From NCBI GenBank assembly GCA_034440615.1, contig JAOTOM010004953.1, positions 124,001-188,000 of the forward strand: a DNA stretch of 64,000 nucleotides, in the 5' to 3' direction. Source of the stretch: Ashinkailepas kermadecensis. Taxonomy: Eukaryota; Arthropoda; Thecostraca; Neolepadidae. Position 1 is the first letter of the stretch; each line of letters begins with the position of its first letter. The position numbers were made by a program, and so were the translations under genes. The notes below the pieces were generated by a model. It was not told the DNA's origin. It ran no database searches and was given only the letters and a program-made list of their open reading frames with translations. Positions 53,844 through 64,000 of the stretch are shown piece after piece.

Positions 53844-54890
53844 GCATTCTTATAAACCCCTTTAATATGTCTCTGAAAGATTTAACACAACTGATGCTAA
53901 CATTTATATACGATATGAACGGATGCTTTGTTTGGTTCCTCTGGCTTGGGAGAGTATTTTTATCCACATTTAGCGGACCAAATAAGGTTAGATCAATGCC
54001 ACCCACACGCGGTTTTCCGCGATAACCAGAAAACGGCACCTGTCTCGCACTGCCTTTTGCTGGGGTGATGGTGCACCCTTGATCAGTTCTTTTTTAGTAA
54101 AAATAATGGTAGGGTCGTGTCAGGTCATCAAACTGTGTCATGGCTGGAGACAGGTGCTGCATTTTTGCTGTTCTTGTAGTGTCCTTTTAACCACAAAAAA
54201 ACGTGCTCAAATTATTGACAGTTCGTGTTTTAGACACTCTTCAAACCCATCTCACCTTTTCAAGGTCAGCCGTGATTATTCATGTCGCCTTACCTCAGAT
54301 GATCTGCTACGAGAAAACATGCATTATATATTGTTCATTTGGGAGCTCCAGAAATACGGAAACATGGATGACTGGTGGCCTCAGGGTTCATTTTGACTGG
54401 CCTGAAATGTCAACGAAGAAAAGATAGTCGTCATCTCCCAAATATGTTTTCCTTGATTTCACGGATGGAGCTACGCGATGCCATTTACCGGATCTTGTTG
54501 TCAGACTTAGAAAACAAATTTAGTGGGAATAATGGTCAAATGACAATGCGACGTGAAAACGATTCTACCACCCTCGAGGATTAAGTTTAGCATATAAGTG
54601 GCAGGAGTGATATGAAGGGCACCGTGCCAAGTGGCATTGCCAATATCCATGTATTTATGCCTACAGTTAACGATAGAACCCACTATGGCTTCTCTCGCTT
54701 TTGCTGCGCCCCGACACAAGGTGTAGCCAATGGGATTATATTTGATAGGGCACTAGTACAGTTTCTCACATTGATCGCACGTCCGTGTAACATTAACACA
54801 TAGCTTAACGTGAACAGCTACAAAAATACGCTCGCAGTCAGCAGCCTGCGCGCAACAAGAAACACGTAAAGAAGCGTGAGCGGAGGCGTA
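53844..54890. other. no gene seen
   Basis: AT-rich, nothing recognised. Confidence 0.4.
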
Positions 54891-55650
54891 GTGAGTGTGG
54901 GAGCGCTTCACACGGAGAGCCCCAGGGAGCACAGAGGACACTCGCAGGTACACCACGACCGCGGCGCATTACACCAGCGACTCGGCGGCGGCCGAGCCAC
55001 CCTGCATAGCCAAGCAGCGAGATGTTACAGAAAAATGTGACAGCAAGTCAGAGCGATCCTCCGCCACTTGTGGATCAGGTCGGTGCGGATGGCATGTGAC
55101 GTCACCAGAGCAGCTGCAAGCTGTCGGCGGTGACGCGTCACAAACCGCGCGCGCCGCCAGCGGCACACCATCCGCGGAGAGCGCGCGCGGGTGCCGCGAG
55201 ACGACAACGCGAGGAGGCGGCGAGACAGGAGCGGAGCTTGCGGCGCACAGACGCGCCGTTTGAGAGGAGCGCGGTGTTCCGAACTGACAACAAAAGCAGA
55301 CTCCCAACTGGCACCAAACCTTACCCGTACCTTTCATGCAGCGGTGACAACCGCTCTCGTCCGCCGGGATTAAGCTCGCACCGGGCCCGTCGGCAGTCTG
55401 GCGCCCGGCGACGCTCCGACCGCCGACAGGGTGCCGATCCTCTATACACAAAGTTGCGTCGAGACTGAAGCCGTACAACGCAAGCCGATCTTCTGCACAC
55501 AGCTGGCACTACCCAGTTACAAAAGCGGCACACCATACGGCATCACACTAGCGCGCGCCGCGGCCGCAGGGCGGCGCTGGCATCGCTCCGCTAGGGGCGC
55601 TTCCATCGTCCTCCCGCGGCGCTCGCCACGCGTGCTACACAGCTAGGGTC
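54891..55650. promoter_or_regulatory. CpG-rich island without identified gene
   Basis: A sharp rise in GC and CpG compared with both flanks. Open frames on both strands are of low informativeness. It may be a promoter/5'UTR, but no exon could be attached to it. Confidence 0.35.
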
Positions 55651-56540
55651 GAGGGTCTGCAGGCGCGGAGCGTCACAGGGCTGCATTTTCACACAACAGA
55701 ATGTGCATGTTTCTATTTACAGGTATCACAAACGCTGCAGCGGCGAAGCGGGAAGTGGGTTAGGCCAGAGCCATAGGATTGTGTGGGCCCTCCCATGCTC
55801 AAGTATCTTGCATCATGTTTGAACATTATAAAACTATAAAATGTAACCAGGCCCAGTGGAAACGTTCTTTTCGCTCTCGCGCTGGGCTTTTGATTTTCAC
55901 GCGGATAATGCTTAAGTGCTCGTTTCAGGCAAATGGCAGCCTGGGTGTCCAGGGAGCCGCCGTGGTGGCATGGACCAAATAATCACTGCACAGTGTGTCG
56001 GTAATAAATGGATATCTCCTGGCGCCCTATGTCAAGGTCGGGTCGCCAGCGTTCTCCAGCCCCATATGACAGCGCTACACTGCACTGGCGAACAAGAAAC
56101 AGCCAACGCTCTCGCTAACATCCAATGCAAACAGGACTCCTTGCATAGGTACAACGTTGTAATTTTATGGAGAGCATCCAGGCAGCCGCATGGTACCCAG
56201 CTAAAATCCAACTAAGTACTTCGCTTATGGAAAGAACTGTGTGAGCCACAACTCAGAAGCTTTCGTCTACTGTACAATAAAATACAACCAGATTATCTCT
56301 AGTGAACACATGAGTGGAACCTCCCGGTGCCTACTAGATACCGGCAGACAGAGACTGTGTGTCTGCGTATTTGTACGATTGCAAAGGCTCTGTTGTCGGC
56401 AGCTGACGTAACCGCTTCGTGTCGACCGTACCCGAGCGCACTCCTCTATCTCAGCTATGTGTCTACAGAGACTCTCATGCAGTATACAATATATACATGT
56501 GTTTGTGTTTGTACACAATCGCGGGCCGGTAGGCACGTCA
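55651..56540. other. no gene seen
   Basis: Nothing recognised. Confidence 0.4.
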
Positions 56541-57060
56541 GCGCCAACGAACGCGCGGGCGTAGTCCAAGAGGTGCCCCCGGCAAAGCTGGCTGGAAAGC
56601 GCACTCTACAGTATAATGGCCTCGGGATGCATATGATCGGGTCTAGGCTGGGTAGGGTCGGGTGGTGCTGGTCTATCGGCCGGCCCTGTGTGCCTCAGGT
56701 CGAGCCCAGTCGCCACTCAGCCACGCGCAGCACGCCAGGCGCTGTCGCCAAATCGTCGCACTCCGCTCGAACTTGCCGCGGAGGAGACCTGGCCTGAGCG
56801 CACTGTTCGTGTCTTCGCCTGCAACGACTATGTCAACAATAACAAGCGAGGTTTGCCCTAAGCTACGCACATGGAAATGAACCAGGCGACGCTGTTGCTA
56901 CGCGCGAATAAATTCCGCAAACCGTGTGGTCGAGCTCAGCGCGGTATATACACAGACTTCAGGTTTGCTCTTCGTCCGGTAGATGCCAGGCGCGTCGATG
57001 GTTCGTGCGGACATTCTTCGCGTGAAGTAGACGTAATGGCACTTGGTGTTGCGTTTCGTT
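56541..57060. other. GC-rich stretch, no gene seen
   Basis: Moderately CpG-rich, with no splice-supported frame. Confidence 0.3.
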
Positions 57061-57250
57061 TTGAGACGGTATCTGGAAAAGAGAAACAACACCATTAATG
57101 CATCGCTATGGACAGTTCAGCGGTGAAGGCAATTTCATTGTAGTTATAGTTTGTTCTTTGTCGTCGTGTATTATCTGTCCTAGTTTGTCTTTTGTGATAG
57201 TCTTGTACATTGTAATTTTGTGTCTCATTTCTCATAGCGTATCATTTGTC

Positions 57251-57419
57251 GGTTGGTTGGTTGGTTATTGGTTTTTACGACACGTCGACCGTTGAGTCAC
57301 ATAGCGTCGCCAATCTCTCACGCCGATTGGTCGCGGGCGAAGAGTAGCGACAGGTGAGACTCGAACCCACAATCTTTCGATTGTGAGACAAGCATCTTAC
57401 CCCTAAACCACTCGTCCCC
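57251..57419 (-). mobile_element. tRNA-derived SINE, copy B
   Basis: Reverse orientation. The head has TTTAGGGGTAAGATGC (A-box-like) and GGTTCGAGTCTC (B box). The body matches copy A at 45093, and the tail is (CCAA)n. Flanked by a perfect 15-bp target duplication AGCGTATCATTTGTC at 57236-57250 and 57420-57434, so the insertion is recent. The long duplication and simple-repeat tail indicate LINE-mediated retroposition. Confidence 0.95.
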
Positions 57420-57434
57420 AGCGTATCATTTGTC

Positions 57435-60400
57435 ATTATTTGTCATTTGTCATTGGGTGTTATTGGTTGTAAGTCATGGCTTTGCCTATATTAATTTTTA
57501 CTAGTTCCGAGATAAGAGCTCTACTGAGTGGCGACATTAGTGCATGAGTGGTTGGATATTTTTATGTCAGGTATCTAGCACGAAGACTGCAACCATGTCC
57601 TTCAACATGATACTTGTCAGCTAATGCATTCACTGCATGCACCCAGCAGCATGTAGCACTTCCTAACTAGTCGTCCACGGCTGACATTGAAGGCAATCAC
57701 TGATCGTGCGGTAGCCAAATTTTCTTCAGGGGCTGAAGTAGAATTTTGCATTATCGAGGCAGTCTGGATGGCTTGGGAGACGGACTGTCCCTACGCTCCC
57801 CTCCCATCTGGTACCACACCGCCTTGACCCCAGTAGACACGAATTAATGTAAGTAATCACATTACGTACAACTGTTCACGTAGGCACATATCGCGTAGCA
57901 CGTATCATTTGCACTGTTTCTGTCTGCGAAGCACATGCAAGCTTCACGAGCGGAGTGAATGAGCCGGAACGATTCAAAACTCAATATCATTCGCTCAGTT
58001 GCCGCATGACGTCATTGGAAACAGTTTCGATTTGTATTTGGGTGATGAAATAAATAATAAGGGCTGACAAATAAATAATAAGGGTCGGCTAAAGACAACC
58101 CAAACGAAATTTAACACTCAACCCACCTTCCGAATCATGTGCATTTCCTGATCATAGACACGAGCATGCCTGTTCATCTTCAGGCCATGTTAAGGAGGGA
58201 CATCGTAATTCGACTAGGTTCGCCGTCATCAGAAATGATGTGCCTTCGGCGAAAGAAAACAAGTATAATCGAACTACATACCCTAGCCCGAACTAACCCA
58301 ACATCAAGATATATGAGATAACGGCAACCAATTTTGTTCACACATGCTATATGACCTGTGCAGTCGATGCGCCCCTAAACCACACACAATAACGATTTTG
58401 TTCACACGTGTCGAAGACATCAGAGACAATCTCCGATTTAAACCGTCACAATGAGCTCATTTTTGTTCAAGAACGGTGAGCCGTGTCACAATGGATGGGC
58501 CATTTGCAGGCAAGTTCAGACCGGGATCTTTCCGCCTGTGGTCGGATGTAAAAGTGTTTGCAGTACACTAGCAGAATGGCCATAGCTTGCACGAGTGGCA
58601 CATGTAGCCCTACAGCCACAGGCCTGCGCATGCCTGGCACAAATGTAGCCAGGTGCCGGTCGTTCATCGGGCAGACGGATCAGCATAGCAAAACACGAAA
58701 TACTGCATGCACATGCAAATATGCCATACTGAACTTAGTGGCGTACACGAGGTGTAGAAGAGAAATATGCTCTCCTCTCCCCTGAGACTTTAAGAGCTTC
58801 TTAGGTCAGGGCTTCTTGGCATATACACGGTGGATGCGAGTGATTGTGAGAGGTCTCCTGGGGACTCTGCTTAACGATGAGGTCCGTTAGCCACGAGGCT
58901 GCGTTCTTGATCATAATTTGTCGGGCCAGAAATCAGTTTGGGGAGGCAGACTACTGAAAAAGTCCGGTACGCAGTTTGAAGCTCCAAGTGTGAAATACAA
59001 AGTTCCGTTCATGGTAAGAGCTTGAGAAAAAAATAGTATTGACACGACAGGCTACGGCCATGTTTGTATTGTTTTGGAGATGGTCGTCGGTACCACAAGC
59101 GATGTCCAGATTACACCGCCTCTTTATGTTATCCAAGGCATTCTTACCACATAAATAATGCAAGGATCTTGGTCATCTCGTCATTAGGGCGCACCGACCA
59201 TAATAATCATTCAGCGTCCATATCATACCTAAACTTCATTAAAAGCCGACTGTAAAAATGACAGTGCATTCATTACAGCCCACTTAATGAATGGTAGTCG
59301 TTTGGTAAGATTGGTGGTAATTTCGTAAGCTTCTGCTATCTGCTTTGGTGCATAAATCATATATTTCGAATTAAAGAGTCAAGATCAACCCGGTCTGATA
59401 TAACAGTGTGCTTTTTCGTTCAGTCATCCGAAAGTGCGATAACAAGCTGGCACACATGTCGGGCAACGTCTGTCTTAATATACACGCATAACAATAAATT
59501 GTAGCAAAACATCAGAATAAGTAATGGCTTAACCGTGCGTGTTCCACGTGCGAAAAAACTGACTCTCCCTCGCCCGATCACGGCCGGTGATCGGTTTGGC
59601 AAATAAACGGTTTCCTTTCGAGATGCAGGTGCCGAAATACCGTAAACAGACGCAAAGTTGCAAATTTCGTGCTGAAATGTTATTGAAAGTAAATCACGTC
59701 CATTCACTCGCAAGCACTCATGAATATCGTGTCACCCCGCTCTTTTGCTGATGTCGACTGCTTCATCGTGACTTACAAATGCACACTGAGGCTGGGCAGG
59801 ACGATTCGGCGTCGTTTTGTCCATGAACATAACGAAATAAAAATGATAATTAGGCGTTCTGCTAAATGCAAAAAAAACGAATGCCTCTTTCATTGACTAC
59901 GATGCCGTGATCAAAAACCGATCCCACAAACAAGCAAACAAAACTTATGCTACCTCATTACTGGTGGATCTATTTATAATCAGTGTAGTAACAGGGAGGC
60001 TCACCATACAGATTGCATCTTAGTAAGCATATCAAGATCATGATGGTTCTAGCTCTAACTTAGGTTGGCTCAAGAGAGAGATAGCTGAAAGCGCACTTTT
60101 CCGCGATGAAAAACACGGCACAATAGCGTTGCCTTGTTTATACAACCGACCTCCCGGTCTCTTCGACACAGCACTGAGAGCAAATACTGATCAGGTGATC
60201 AACCAGCGATTTTGCTTATTCAACACATGACAATTGCATCAGGTTCCTGTGCAACATCCCGGCCAATAACTTGGCAAATGGGAATTTGTTGGCTTCGCAT
60301 ATTGGTTGAGAGAACATTGAAAACTGGTCATTTGAGAATTGCGACATGCGTCAGTGTCATTTGCTACTGCAACCAGTTGACACAGATTTGGTTGTTACCA

Positions 60401-60470
60401 GTTGAGATAGTGTTATTACAAAGTTATGCCCTCCTAAAAGCGAGAAAGATGATGTTATAGCTAAAGCAGG
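57435..60470. other. no gene seen
   Basis: Three kilobases of AT-rich sequence. GACAAATAAATAATAAGGG is duplicated at about 58045-58085. No exon, RNA or long repeat is convincing. Confidence 0.4.
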
Positions 60471-60477
60471 TGTGACC

Positions 60478-60528
60478 ATGGCGACTGAAGATGTGCGGAC
60501 CCCGAATCCTTCCTCGCTGATCGAAGAG
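60478..60528 (+). CDS. possible first exon of an Ala/Glu/Pro-rich protein gene
   Basis: A strong start context (GACCATGG) opens 17 codons (MATEDVRTPNPSSLIEE). They end at GAGGAG-type donor GAAGAG|GTAAAG in phase 0. If unspliced, the frame closes after 35 codons at 60585. The in-frame region upstream is also open for about 25 codons, so the start is uncertain. A phase-0 acceptor lies at 60678. Confidence 0.25.
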
Positions 60529-60678
60529 GTAAAGACATTTCGGCAGTTGTTTTGCAAGAGCGAAACTCTACCGCTGTGTCTATAATGTCCATCATAGACA
60601 AATGTCTATTATAGTCAGTTTGAACACTTTTTAAGGTTTGAGTTTACAAATACGAACTTTCTGGCAGCGCGGCGGCAG

Positions 60679-61260
60679 CCATCGACTGCGGCCGAGCCTA
60701 TTGCAGCCGAGCCTGCTGCAGTCGAGCCGCCTGCTGCAGCCGAGCCTGCTGCAGTCGAGTCTGCTGCAGTCGAGCCTGCTGCAGCCCAGCTCGCCGTAGT
60801 CAAGTCTGATGCAGCCCACCCCGCTGCAGTCGATCACACTTCAGTCGAGTCTGATCTTGAGCAGTCGAGCAGATCTCGCTGCATTCGAACTCGCCGTAGT
60901 CGTCTGCTACAGACGACTCCGCTGCAGTCGAGCCCGCCGCAGTCGAGCTCGCAGCAGTTGAGCCTACCGCCGATCGAAACCGAGCCCGCCGCCCGCTGGA
61001 GCCGAGCCCGCCGCCGAGCACACTCGATATTCGTGAAGCGGGTTGGAAAATCAGAATTAAGTGCAGCCCGGCACGCGACTGGGTGGCAGTTTGAGATGTC
61101 GATGCGGTCGGTGCCAGGCCCAGGGCGGCGCCACCGCCGGCAGCACCGCTCGCCCGGCGCTAATGGCTTAACGGTACGCCGGCGACGCGGCTCCGAGGCC
61201 GGCCGGACCGCCGAGCCGGAGCCGTCAGCAGTCGCCACTGCCAGTGAAGACCTTCACTGA
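60679..61260 (+). CDS. possible second exon: AAVEP-repeat protein
   Basis: After an acceptor-like GGCGGCAG, 193 codons are open to a TGA at 61258-61260. The first part is a 15-bp-period repeat (AAEPAAVEPPAAAEPAAVES). The second part is non-repetitive and Arg-rich (SIFVKRVGKSELSAARHATG). The stop falls exactly where the 33-bp array begins. No family is recognised, and the frame may be a repeat by-product. Confidence 0.22.
   Translation, partial: PSTAAEPIAAEPAAVEPPAAAEPAAVESAAVEPAAAQLAVVKSDAAHPAAVDHTSVESDLEQSSRSRCIRTRRSRLLQTTPLQSSPPQSSSQQLSLPPIETEPAARWSRARRRAHSIFVKRVGKSELSAARHATGWQFEMSMRSVPGPGRRHRRQHRSPGANGLTVRRRRGSEAGRTAEPEPSAVATASEDLH
60683..60960. repeat. 15-bp repeat (GCTGCAGTCGAGCCT)
   Basis: About 18 units, regular at first and diverging toward the 3' side. 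Confidence 0.85.
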
Positions 61261-61800
61261 CCGGCAGCCGTTATCAGAGGAGACCTTCACTGACCGGCAG
61301 CCGTCGCCAGTGAAGACCTTCACTGACCGGCAGCCGTCGCCAGTGAAGACCTTCACTGACCGGCAGCCGTCGCCAGTGAAGATCTTCACTGACCGGCAGC
61401 CGTCGCCAGTGAAGACCTTCACTGACCGGCAGCCGTCGCCAGTGAAGATCTTCACTGACCGGCAGCCGTCGCCAGTGAAGACCTTCACTGACCGATAGCC
61501 GTCGCCAGTGAAGACTTTCACTGACCGGCAGCCGTCATCAGTGAACACATTCAATGACCGTCAGCCGTCACCAGTGGAGACGTTCACTAGTGACAGCAGC
61601 CACCAGTGAACACCTTCACTGACCGCCAGCCGTCAGCAGTGAACACCTTCACTGACCGTCAGCCGTCAGCAGTAAATATATTTACTGACACGGCCCTGGC
61701 CCGACAGCACTGACCAATGAGCATCCGCAATGATCGGCAGTCGTCGCCAGTGAACACCTTCACTGATCGGCAGCCGTCATCAGTGAACACATTCACTGAT
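61237..61800. repeat. 33-bp minisatellite
   Basis: About 16 units of CCAGTGAAGACCTTCACTGA plus CCGGCAGCCGTCG. Each unit contains an imperfect palindrome AGTGAAGNCCTTCACT. Units after 61500 are diverged. Confidence 0.95.
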
Positions 61801-62845
61801 GGCGGCTGGCGGCCGGCGACCGCTCGGGTGGGACCTGGCGGCCGCTCGGATGAGACCTCGGAGCCTCTCCGGAGCTCTGGCGGCTGGCGGCCGCTCGAGT
61901 GGGACCTGGCGGCCGCTCGAGTGGGACCTGGCGGCCGCTCGGGTGAGACCTCGGTCGTGTTGCCGGAGCCCTGTGGGCTGGCGGCCGCTCGGGTGAGACC
62001 TCGGTCGTGTTGCCGGGGCCCTGCGGGCTGGCGGCCGCTCGGGTGAGACCTCGGTCGTGTTGGCCCGGCCTCGGTGAGACCTCGGTCGTGTCGGGAGGCC
62101 CTGCGCGGCCGCTCGGGGCTGGCGGCCGCTCGGGAGTGGGCCCCGGGCCGCTCGGCCGCTCGGGTGAGACCTCGGTCGCGGTGGGGGCCCCGGGCCCGCT
62201 CGGTGAGACCTCGGTCGCGGTCGGGGGCCCCGGGGCGCTCGGCCGCTCGGTGAGACCGCCCGGTGAGACCTGGTCGCGGTCGGGCTGGCCCCGGGCCGCT
62301 CGGGTGAGACCTCGGTCGTGTTGCCGGAGCCCTGCTGGCTGGCGGCCGCTCGGTGAGACCTCGGTCGCGGTCGGGAGGCCCCGGGCCGCTCGGCCGCTCG
62401 GGTGAGACCTCGGTCGCGGTCGGGAGGCCCCAGGCCGCTCGGCCGCTCGGTGAGACCTCGGTCGCGGTCGGGAGGCCCCGGGCCGCTCGGCCGCTCGGTG
62501 AGACCTCGGTCGTGTTGCCGGAGCCCTGCGGGCTGGCGGCCGCTCGGGTGAGACCTCGGTCGCGGTCGGGAGGCCCCGGGCCGCTCGGCCGCTCGGTGAG
62601 ACCTCGGTCGCGGTCGGGAGGCCCCGGGCCGCTCGGCCGCTCGGTGAGACCTCGGTCGCGGTCGGGGGCCCGGAGCCCTGTGGCGCTGGCGGCCGCTCGG
62701 TGAGACCTCGGTCGCGGTCGGGAGGCCCCGGGCCGCTCGGCCGCTCGGTGAGACCTCGGTCGCGGTCGGGAGGCCCCGGGCCGCTCGGCCGCTCGGTGAG
62801 ACCTCGGTCGCGGTCGGGAGGCCCCGGGCTGCTCGCCCGCTCTGC
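61801..62845. repeat. 48-bp GC-rich satellite
   Basis: More than 20 units of CTCGGTGAGACCTCGGTCGC plus GGTCGGGAGGCCCCGGGCCG. Regular 48-bp spacing is clear from about 62,400 to 62,830, with variant units (GTTGCCGGAGCCCTG) before. Extremely CpG-rich. Several apparent single-base indels in GC runs could be sequencing errors. Confidence 0.93.
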
Positions 62846-63125
62846 CCGTCGGCGGCGGCTGTGACGGCGTGCTGGGCCAGCCTTCACCGAGGCGCGCTTC
62901 ACGCCGCCCGCCCTGTACAGTGGGCACAGAGGGCAGCACCCGCTGCACTGCGCACACCGCAGCACAGCGATCGGCGCACAGCGCTCTGCGGCGTGCAACC
63001 AGCAATGTCACGTGATCGCAACAGGCATCGAGTATTTTTGGCAGCAGGTGCAATGGATCTTTTTTGGCGACGTGAGAGCTAAAAGCCTGGGTCAAATCAA
63101 TTGTCTCGTTGACTTTTTGCTAATT
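62846..63125. other. no gene seen
   Basis: A short GC-rich spacer between arrays. Confidence 0.4.
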
Positions 63126-63127
63126 GT

Positions 63128-63366
63128 CACCGGCGCCACAATTGCCGTCGGCACCACAATTACTGCCGGCGATATAAAGACCGTCAGCATCATAATGACC
63201 ACCGGCACCATACTGACCATCGGCACAATAATGACCATCGGAACCATTATGGCCATCGGCACCATAATGACTATCGGCACCAAAATGGCCATCGGCACCA
63301 TAATGACCACCGGTACCATACTGACCACCGGCACCATACTGACCACCGGCACCATACTGACCACGG
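63128..63366. repeat. 18-bp minisatellite (GGCACCATAATGACCATC)
   Basis: About 13 units with alternating CATAATGACC and CATACTGACC. The hexapeptide-like frame is a by-product. Confidence 0.93.
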
Positions 63367-63590
63367 TCCGATGTTCCTCCATCAAATAGGTGCAGCAATT
63401 CGCAGTGGATTTTGCAAATATGATATCAATGGAGCAAACAGCTAGTGCATCAGAATATGAATACTGAAACGAAGGCGACTTCGAGCATCCTCGACGTTCA
63501 ATGTTTGAGATACATAGCACATCGGACATGGGACTAAGCGGTGGCGCCAGACATCTGAACAGCAGCAGCACCACGTGCCCAGCCTGCTGC
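63367..63590. other. no gene seen
   Basis: Spacer between two arrays. Confidence 0.4.
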
Positions 63591-63591
63591 A

Positions 63592-64000
63592 CGGGAGCTG
63601 GTGCCGGTGGACAGGCGGCAGCTGGTGTCGGTGGACGGTATCTGGTGCCGGTGGACAGGAGCTAGCGCCGGTGGACAGGCGGCAGCTGGTGTCGGTGGAC
63701 GGTATCTGGTGCCCGTGGACAGGAGCTAGCGCCGGTGGACAGGAGGGAGCTGGCGCCCGTGGACAGGCGGGAGCTGGTGTCGGTGGACGGTATCTGGTGC
63801 CGGTGGACAGGAGCTAGCGCCGGTGGACAGGCGGGAGCTGGTGTCGGTGGACGGTATCCGGTGCCGGTGGACAGGAGCTAGCGCCGGTGGACAGGCGGGA
63901 GCTAGCGCCGGTGGACAGGCGGCAGCTGGCGCCCGTGGACAGGCGGGAGCTGGCGCCCGTGGACAGGCGGGAGCTGGTGTCGGTGGACGGTATCTGGTGC
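63592..64000. repeat. GTGGACAGG minisatellite, runs off window end
   Basis: Mixed units of GCCGGTGGACAGGCGGGAGC, TGGTGTCGGTGGACGGTATC and GGTGCCGGTGGACAGGAGC. They form a higher-order unit of roughly 65-110 bp and continue past base 64000. Confidence 0.92.

Noticed and set aside
54969..55478. 169-codon minus-strand frame
   Set aside because: Lies in a CpG island where long frames arise by composition; no domain, signal or splice pattern.
61659..63095. 478-codon and 401-codon minus-strand frames
   Set aside because: Two overlapping long frames in the same GC-rich satellite; composition is dictated by the repeat.

Overview
This is a eukaryotic, animal-type window. Genes are split by long introns with GT/AG borders, intergenic DNA is crowded with mini- and microsatellites, and there are short tRNA-derived SINEs and foldback elements. 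The two confident genes are a Cys-loop ligand-gated channel of the pHCl-2/Hodor-like (invertebrate) type and an intronless GILT-family thiol reductase. GC-rich exons, abundant CpG and the repeat load suggest an arthropod, plausibly a crustacean such as a barnacle. The species assignment is inference.

Layout. 1-3.2 kb: four successive tandem arrays (35, 10, 39 and 54 bp units). 3.3-4.05 kb: a possible short terminal exon and a (TA)n tract. 4-7.5 kb: largely featureless DNA with transposon-end fragments. 7.5-8.45 kb: CpG-rich DNA next to a possible minus-strand first exon. 8.48-10.23 kb: a large array of a 7-bp unit. 10.3-23.9 kb: more arrays (115, 18, 24, 45, 80, 12 and 30 bp units) and two unrecognised minus-strand exon candidates.

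23.9-41.6 kb holds the channel gene on the + strand. I reconstruct nine exons from matching splice phases, giving about 425 residues. They cover the signal peptide, ligand-binding domain, 13-residue Cys-loop, loop C cysteine pair, four membrane segments and the stop codon. Its introns hold three copies of a roughly 550-bp dispersed repeat, a degenerate satellite and several minisatellites that touch exon borders. One of these has copied the 3' splice site of the TM1/TM2 exon four times in frame.

41.6-50.9 kb has no recognised gene. It holds 12-, 24- and 72-bp arrays, one SINE, a near-perfect hairpin element and a paired CRE palindrome. 50.9-51.8 kb is the GILT gene with a CpG-rich upstream region, followed by a 32-bp array. 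53.6 kb is a foldback element. 54.9-57.1 kb is CpG-rich DNA without a proven gene. 57.25 kb is a second SINE with a perfect 15-bp target duplication. 60.5-61.3 kb may hold a two-exon gene for an Ala/Glu/Pro-rich protein. 61.2-64 kb is again satellite DNA (33, 48, 18 and mixed-length units).

The two firm genes have no obvious functional link: one is a surface or organelle-membrane ion channel, the other a lysosomal or secreted disulfide reductase. The main biological interest is how minisatellites have grown into splice borders of the channel gene, and the nuclear-receptor-like half-sites carried by the dispersed repeat in its introns.
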